NCBI GenBank assembly: GCA_964348745.1
Contig: CAYGDT010000064.1
Coordinates: 1-8,176, forward strand
Origin: CAYGDT01 sp964348745
Lineage (GTDB): Bacteria; Patescibacteriota; Gracilibacteria; Peribacterales; Peribacteraceae
Direction of reading: 5' to 3'
Length of the DNA stretch: 8,176 nucleotides
The position numbers were made by a program, and so were the translations under genes. Below, in pieces: positions 5,239 through 8,176 of the stretch. The notes beneath the pieces are model-generated. The model was given only the letters and a program-made list of their open reading frames with translations, had not been told where the DNA came from and searched no databases. Within the stretch, counting starts at the first letter, position 1. Each line of letters starts with the position of its first letter.

Positions 5239-6705
5239 ATGATCCATCTTGATCCTCATATTTTCCGAGCATACGACATCCGCGGTGTCGTCGGTACGCA
5301 GATCACTCCGGAAGTCTGCACTGCAATCGGCAGGGCGTTTGGCGACGAACTTCGTACAATGTATGGAATCGACCACCCGAAAGTTGCGGTCGGTCGGGAT
5401 GCACGCACGCACGGACCGATGTTTGAAAAAGCGATCATCAAGGGATTGGTGGAAGCCGGTTGCCATGTACTTAAGATCGGGCAGACACCGAGTCCCCTAT
5501 CGTATTTTACGATCTGCAACAGGCATCTCGATGGCAGCGTGCAGATCACCGCAAGCCACAACCCAAAGGAAGATAACGGTATCAAGCTGCAGATACGCGA
5601 TGCCGAGGCTTTTGCGGGAGAGGAGCTGCAAAAGTTGTATAAAAAAATTGTTCAATCCAATCACCAATCACTAATCACCAATCACCAATCACCAATCACC
5701 AATCACAAAGGTTCGGTCGAGGAAATCGACGCCGCCACCCCCTATCTAAAATATCTCCACGCAATGTTCCCGAACACAGGAAAAGGACTCAAGGTCGTCA
5801 TCGACACCGGTAATGGCGTTGCCGGACCGCTCTACAAGGAAGCAATTTCTGCAACGGGTGCGCAGGTGACCGGTCTCTACATAGAGCCCAATGGAGAATT
5901 CCCCAATCATCCCGCGGACCCGAGCAGGCATGACACGCTCAAAGACCTGCAGGCAAAGGTGCGCGCAATTGGAGCAGACATCGGTCTTGCGTTCGACGGA
6001 GACGGTGATCGTTTGGGAGTCGTGGATGAAACAGGAACGATCCGCACGTCCGACGAAGTGCTGCTGCTGCTTTCCAAAGATCACCTCAGTAGGAATCCGA
6101 AAGCACCTATCATTTTCACCGTATCAAATTCCGGCGCACTGGAATCGCAGATCCCTGCATGGGGCGGCACACCCATCATGATCACCGTCGGCCATTCCTT
6201 CGTGGAGCACGCAATGCGGGAGCACGGATCGAAACTGGGTGGGGAGCAATCCGGTCATTTCTTCTGCGGCGAGGACTACTACGGGTTCGATGACGCGCTT
6301 GTCGCAGCATTACGAGTCATGATGATCCTTTCAAAAGTAAAATCACCCATCACCAATCACCCATTCGACAGGCTCAGGGTAAATCAATCACCAATCACGC
6401 TTTCCTCATTGATGTCTGAATTTCCCAAAGTTTATCAATGCCCCGAGCTTCGTCCGCATTGTCCCGATGACCGCAAAGCCGAAATCGTTGATGCGATGAC
6501 CGTGCATTTTAAAAAGATCTATCCGGTCAATGATCTCGATGGCGCCCGCATCGACTTCGGCAACGGTGCCTGGGCGGGTATCCGTAAAAGCAATACGTCG
6601 CCCAAACTGAGCATCTGCATGGAAGCGCGCAGCGAAGAGAAGCTGAAGGAAGTGAAGAATATTGTGCTTAAAGAGCTGGGGAACTATCCGGAGGTCGTGC
6701 TATAA
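5239..6705 (+). CDS. Phosphomannomutase/phosphoglucomutase (alpha-D-phosphohexomutase family)
   Basis: This cytoplasmic enzyme (ManB/AlgC type) interconverts the 1- and 6-phosphates of mannose or glucose, feeding nucleotide-sugar and surface polysaccharide synthesis. Its four domains carry FRAYDIRG (Arg15), the phosphoserine loop TASHNP (Ser106), the metal loop DGDGDR (Asp253, 255, 257), the sugar-binding GEQSGH (Glu336-His340) and the phosphate loop RKSNTSP (Arg449-Pro455). Length is 488 residues against about 460 for AlgC. The excess comes from two repeat-derived inserts: about 139-156 between domains 1 and 2 (NHQSLIT-NHQSPIT) and about 369-387 before domain 4 (SPITNHPFDRLRVNQSPIT). Both keep the frame and replace variable loops. 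The Lys in the conserved V-K-C/S motif (AlgC Lys285 by my alignment) is Ser296 here. I chose ATG 5239 over an in-frame TTG at 5200 because the extra residues are repeat-derived and FRAYDIRG normally lies close to the start. It is divergent from folP. Substrate preference cannot be read by eye. Confidence 0.93.
   Translation: MIHLDPHIFRAYDIRGVVGTQITPEVCTAIGRAFGDELRTMYGIDHPKVAVGRDARTHGPMFEKAIIKGLVEAGCHVLKIGQTPSPLSYFTICNRHLDGSVQITASHNPKEDNGIKLQIRDAEAFAGEELQKLYKKIVQSNHQSLITNHQSPITNHKGSVEEIDAATPYLKYLHAMFPNTGKGLKVVIDTGNGVAGPLYKEAISATGAQVTGLYIEPNGEFPNHPADPSRHDTLKDLQAKVRAIGADIGLAFDGDGDRLGVVDETGTIRTSDEVLLLLSKDHLSRNPKAPIIFTVSNSGALESQIPAWGGTPIMITVGHSFVEHAMREHGSKLGGEQSGHFFCGEDYYGFDDALVAALRVMMILSKVKSPITNHPFDRLRVNQSPITLSSLMSEFPKVYQCPELRPHCPDDRKAEIVDAMTVHFKKIYPVNDLDGARIDFGNGAWAGIRKSNTSPKLSICMEARSEEKLKEVKNIVLKELGNYPEVVL
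5659..5707 (+). repeat. Intragenic heptanucleotide array in the mutase gene, insert 1
   Basis: Seven consecutive units AATCACC, AATCACT, four AATCACC and AATCACA run in register, after a partial unit AATCC at 5654-5658. Three units equal 21 bases or seven codons, so the peptide also repeats every seven residues (NHQSLIT, NHQSPIT, NH). In the family this is a short variable linker between domains 1 and 2. The reading frame is preserved on both sides. Confidence 0.9.
6341..6399 (+). repeat. Intragenic heptanucleotide array in the mutase gene, insert 2
   Basis: Units AATCACC, CATCACC and AATCACC (6341-6361) are followed by a 24-bp non-matching segment (6362-6385). Two more units, AATCACC and AATCACG (6386-6399), come after it. 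The peptide is SPITNH, then PFDRLRVN, then QSPIT. Relative to AlgC-like mutases it lies in the loop between domains 3 and 4. The frame is preserved. Confidence 0.85.
6362..6385 (+). repeat. FDRLRV-encoding dispersed element nested in the heptad array
   Basis: The segment contains TTCGACAGGCTCAGGGT (6365-6381 region), read in frame as FDRLRV. It does not fit the 7-bp unit and splits an otherwise continuous array. From memory, closely similar strings (TTCGACAGGCTCAGG and translated PFDRLRV) occur scattered in many unrelated bacterial genomes as a small dispersed repeat. That recollection is not verified here. Confidence 0.5.
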
Positions 6706-6706
6706 T
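6698..6706 (+). promoter_or_regulatory. Extended -10 promoter of the small membrane protein gene
   Basis: TGCTATAAT is a perfect TGnTATAAT extended -10 element. It overlaps the end of the mutase gene (TAA at 6703-6705). No -35 is recognisable at 17 bp upstream, which extended -10 promoters can tolerate. It ends eight bases before the ATG at 6715, again giving a leaderless or nearly leaderless mRNA. Confidence 0.5.
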
Positions 6707-6714
6707 CTTGCTAG

Positions 6715-6909
6715 ATGTGGCCCTTCTGCAAACCACGGGAAATACGTCGTGCCGACAAGGTCATCAAGCAATTGGTGACGGGTCTTATTATCGGCGGCGC
6801 AATCGGTTCCGTGATCGGAAAACACATGATGGAGAAACATGACCTTCATCCGAAAGGCGAAGATGACAAAGAAGAGAACGATAACACGACGGATAATTCG
6901 AAAGAATAA
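6715..6909 (+). CDS. Small single-helix membrane protein with acidic tail (YtxH-like)
   Basis: The protein has 64 residues. A basic N-terminal stretch (KPREIRRADKVIK) is followed by one hydrophobic glycine-rich helix at about 19-36 (LVTGLIIGGAIGSVIG) and then a hydrophilic, strongly acidic tail ending DNTTDNSKE. Basic residues before the helix and acid after it suggest N-in topology by the positive-inside rule, though KHMMEKH after the helix weakens this. The short basic start, GxxxG-type helix and charged tail recall YtxH-like small proteins, but the match is architectural only. It starts nine bases after the mutase stop and has its own extended -10 box, so it may be expressed both with the mutase and alone. 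Function is unknown. Confidence 0.65.
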   Translation: MWPFCKPREIRRADKVIKQLVTGLIIGGAIGSVIGKHMMEKHDLHPKGEDDKEENDNTTDNSKE

Positions 6910-6911
6910 CT

Positions 6912-7259
6912 GTGGCAATTGTTAAGGTCAATCAGTTTCAACGATGCTTGTTTTTTGTCTATTCAATAACAAAAATGGTTCCTATTGATGCATCGGTTTG
7001 CCATGCAGTTCCGCTTATCAGAGATTACAGGAATACTGCGCACGCACTTATCTCCCAAAAAAAGACTATGAACAATGTTCGAATTATAAATTCCGATTCT
7101 AATGTCGACTCTCAGACAATCTCCCCAACGCTCACCCGTCAACCGGCTGCAGCCACGTTGGCAACTGGTCAATATGAGACTCATGATGAGATTACCCTAA
7201 ACTTCCTTCAGAACTGGATGGATCCAGATGAACCTGTGCCAAATAGCAACAACACCTAA
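6912..7259 (+). CDS. Doubtful small protein of unknown function
   Basis: This open frame of 115 codons begins with GTG two bases after the preceding stop and ends six bases before the 3' end of the convergent asparaginase gene, so it fills the gap exactly. Other possible starts are ATG 6975 and ATG 7068; the last would leave 64 residues beginning MNNVRIINSDSN. No Shine-Dalgarno and no clear -10 precedes any of them. The N-terminal part looks less protein-like than the C-terminal part, which is polar, rich in Thr, Asn, Asp and Gln, and ends in an acidic proline-containing tail (NWMDPDEPVPNSNNT). I recognise no domain. If it is not a gene, 6910-7265 is about 350 bases of non-coding DNA with nothing else evident. 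Confidence 0.4.
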   Translation: MAIVKVNQFQRCLFFVYSITKMVPIDASVCHAVPLIRDYRNTAHALISQKKTMNNVRIINSDSNVDSQTISPTLTRQPAAATLATGQYETHDEITLNFLQNWMDPDEPVPNSNNT

Positions 7260-7265
7260 AGAACT

Positions 7266-8176
7266 TCACTCTGTCAGTTCCCCTACAAGACTTTTCTCCA
7301 TAATGTCGCGGATACGCCTTGGAGATTTCGCGCGCGTGAGCGCCCACATCAGTTTCACGACTGCGCATTCAAAATTCAAATCCTTTCCGGAGATGATCCC
7401 GAGTTGCTCGAGCACCAGTTGTTTTCTGTAGCGGTGCAGTTCGACTTTTCCCCGCAAAGCCTGCGACGTCATCACAATGGGGATATCGCGCTGGGTGACG
7501 CGCTGCAACCATGGGAAAATATCCTGCGATAACATTCCCGGACCGTAGGCTCGCATCACGATTCCATGGGGATTGGCAGCAAGAATACCGTCAAGAAAGG
7601 CTTGTGGCATTCCCGGATAGAGAGTGCACATGATGACATTCGGGTCGAAATCGGGTTTACAATCCAGAATGCGCTTGCGGCGCACGTGCCTGTGCGGAGC
7701 CAGATGCGTCTCCATGCTGAAATCGGCGATCGGGGGACAGTTGGGCGAATCGAAGACCTGCAGGAATGATGCCTCTACCTTTTTGGCGCGTGAGCCGCGC
7801 AGGACGTTCGGGCCGAGGGCGATACAGACTTCCGCGATATCCAACTGCGCAGCTTTGATGGCAAATATGAGATTCATACGCCCGTCGCCGGCAAGGTCAT
7901 TGATCGGCATGAGCGCACCCGTGAGCACGACGGGTTTGCTGAGTCCTTGCAACGCAAAACTGAGAGCACATGCTGTGTAGCTCATGGTATTGGTCCCATG
8001 AATCACGACAAATCCATCGAAATCATCGTAGATCTCTTCGATCATCCGTGAGATTTCCGTCCAGTGCGCAGGCTTGATTTCAGACGATCCGACGTTGGCA
8101 ATGGAGAAGAACTTCAGCGCGACTTCTTTCTGCAACTCCGGCAGAAAACGATGGACTTCGGCGAGCGATTCCAGAG
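7266..8176 (-). CDS. ansA: Type I L-asparaginase, 5' end outside the window
   Basis: The enzyme hydrolyses L-asparagine to aspartate and ammonia; type I enzymes are usually cytoplasmic. The frame stays open to the window edge, reading LESLAEVHRFLPELQKE upstream of an internal TTG at 8133-8135, so that TTG is not the start and roughly 40 N-terminal residues are missing, including the first catalytic threonine motif (TGGTI). Visible family features in order are SSEIKPAHW, DGFVVIHGTNTM, KPVVLTGALMPI, a catalytic-Lys region RAKKVEASFLQVFDSPN, TLYPGMP, MRAYGPGM and the C-terminal end IRDIMEKSLVGELTE, matching the E. coli AnsA layout throughout. The second catalytic motif is normally HGTDT; here the Asp codon is AAT (7989-7991), giving HGTNT. 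That Asp belongs to the Thr-Asp-Lys triad, so activity is uncertain. GatD is a related alternative but is archaeal. The 3' end lies six bases from a convergent ORF. Confidence 0.9.
   Translation of the reverse strand, partial: LESLAEVHRFLPELQKEVALKFFSIANVGSSEIKPAHWTEISRMIEEIYDDFDGFVVIHGTNTMSYTACALSFALQGLSKPVVLTGALMPINDLAGDGRMNLIFAIKAAQLDIAEVCIALGPNVLRGSRAKKVEASFLQVFDSPNCPPIADFSMETHLAPHRHVRRKRILDCKPDFDPNVIMCTLYPGMPQAFLDGILAANPHGIVMRAYGPGMLSQDIFPWLQRVTQRDIPIVMTSQALRGKVELHRYRKQLVLEQLGIISGKDLNFECAVVKLMWALTRAKSPRRIRDIMEKSLVGELTE

Noticed and set aside
5659..5707. Possible CRISPR-like or other repeat-spacer array
   Set aside because: Units are 7 bp and adjoin directly with no spacers, and the array is translated within a conserved enzyme.
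5653..5710. Frameshift or pseudogene in the mutase
   Set aside because: The frame is continuous through both inserts and all downstream motifs are intact.
7261..7280. Terminator between the convergent small ORF and asparaginase
   Set aside because: GAACT/AGTTC is a 5-bp stem with a 10-base loop and only a short T-run on the minus strand, too weak to call.
8133..8135. TTG as the true start of asparaginase
   Set aside because: It would remove the first catalytic motif region. The frame remains open to the window edge and the upstream residues align with AnsA.

Overview
The window looks like a compact bacterial chromosome segment, most plausibly from a Candidate Phyla Radiation (Patescibacteria) genome. 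I infer this from three things: a pair of multi-hairpin membrane proteins resembling the type IV secretion pilin-like proteins common in that group, very tight gene packing with overlapping or nearly touching ends, and starts that mostly lack a Shine-Dalgarno sequence. The exact lineage cannot be fixed by eye. No rRNA, tRNA, CRISPR array or transposase is visible.

Layout, left to right. Positions 1-101 are an array of 7-bp repeats that runs into the 3' end of a Bax inhibitor-1 family membrane protein (minus strand, 99-791). A 108-bp divergent promoter region separates it from two translationally coupled membrane genes (900-1697 and 1697-2521). Each of these is built from three copies of a two-helix, pilin-like hairpin. 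Next comes a 542-residue soluble protein of unknown function (2620-4248) with lower GC than its neighbours. It is convergent with folP (dihydropteroate synthase, minus, 4318-5157). A short repeat array framed by an inverted repeat lies between their stop codons.

folP is divergent from a phosphomannomutase/phosphoglucomutase gene (5239-6705). The space between them is another repeat array forming a long imperfect palindrome, and the folP start codon sits in its loop. The mutase carries two in-frame insertions of the same kind of 7-bp repeat in surface loops, and the second is interrupted by a separate element that encodes FDRLRV. Downstream are a 64-residue single-helix membrane protein (6715-6909) and a doubtful 115-residue ORF (6912-7259). 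The window ends inside a minus-strand type I L-asparaginase gene, of which only the 3' part is present (7266 to beyond 8176).

The genes do not form one pathway. They are a membrane homeostasis protein, a possible surface or secretion module, a folate enzyme, a sugar-phosphate mutase and an amidohydrolase. The unifying feature is the 7-bp repeat family, which occupies three intergenic junctions, supplies the first 16 or so residues of FolP, and has been accepted in frame twice within the mutase. A second recurring feature is a -10 hexamer placed 8 to 10 nt before the ATG at three genes, which implies leaderless or nearly leaderless mRNAs.
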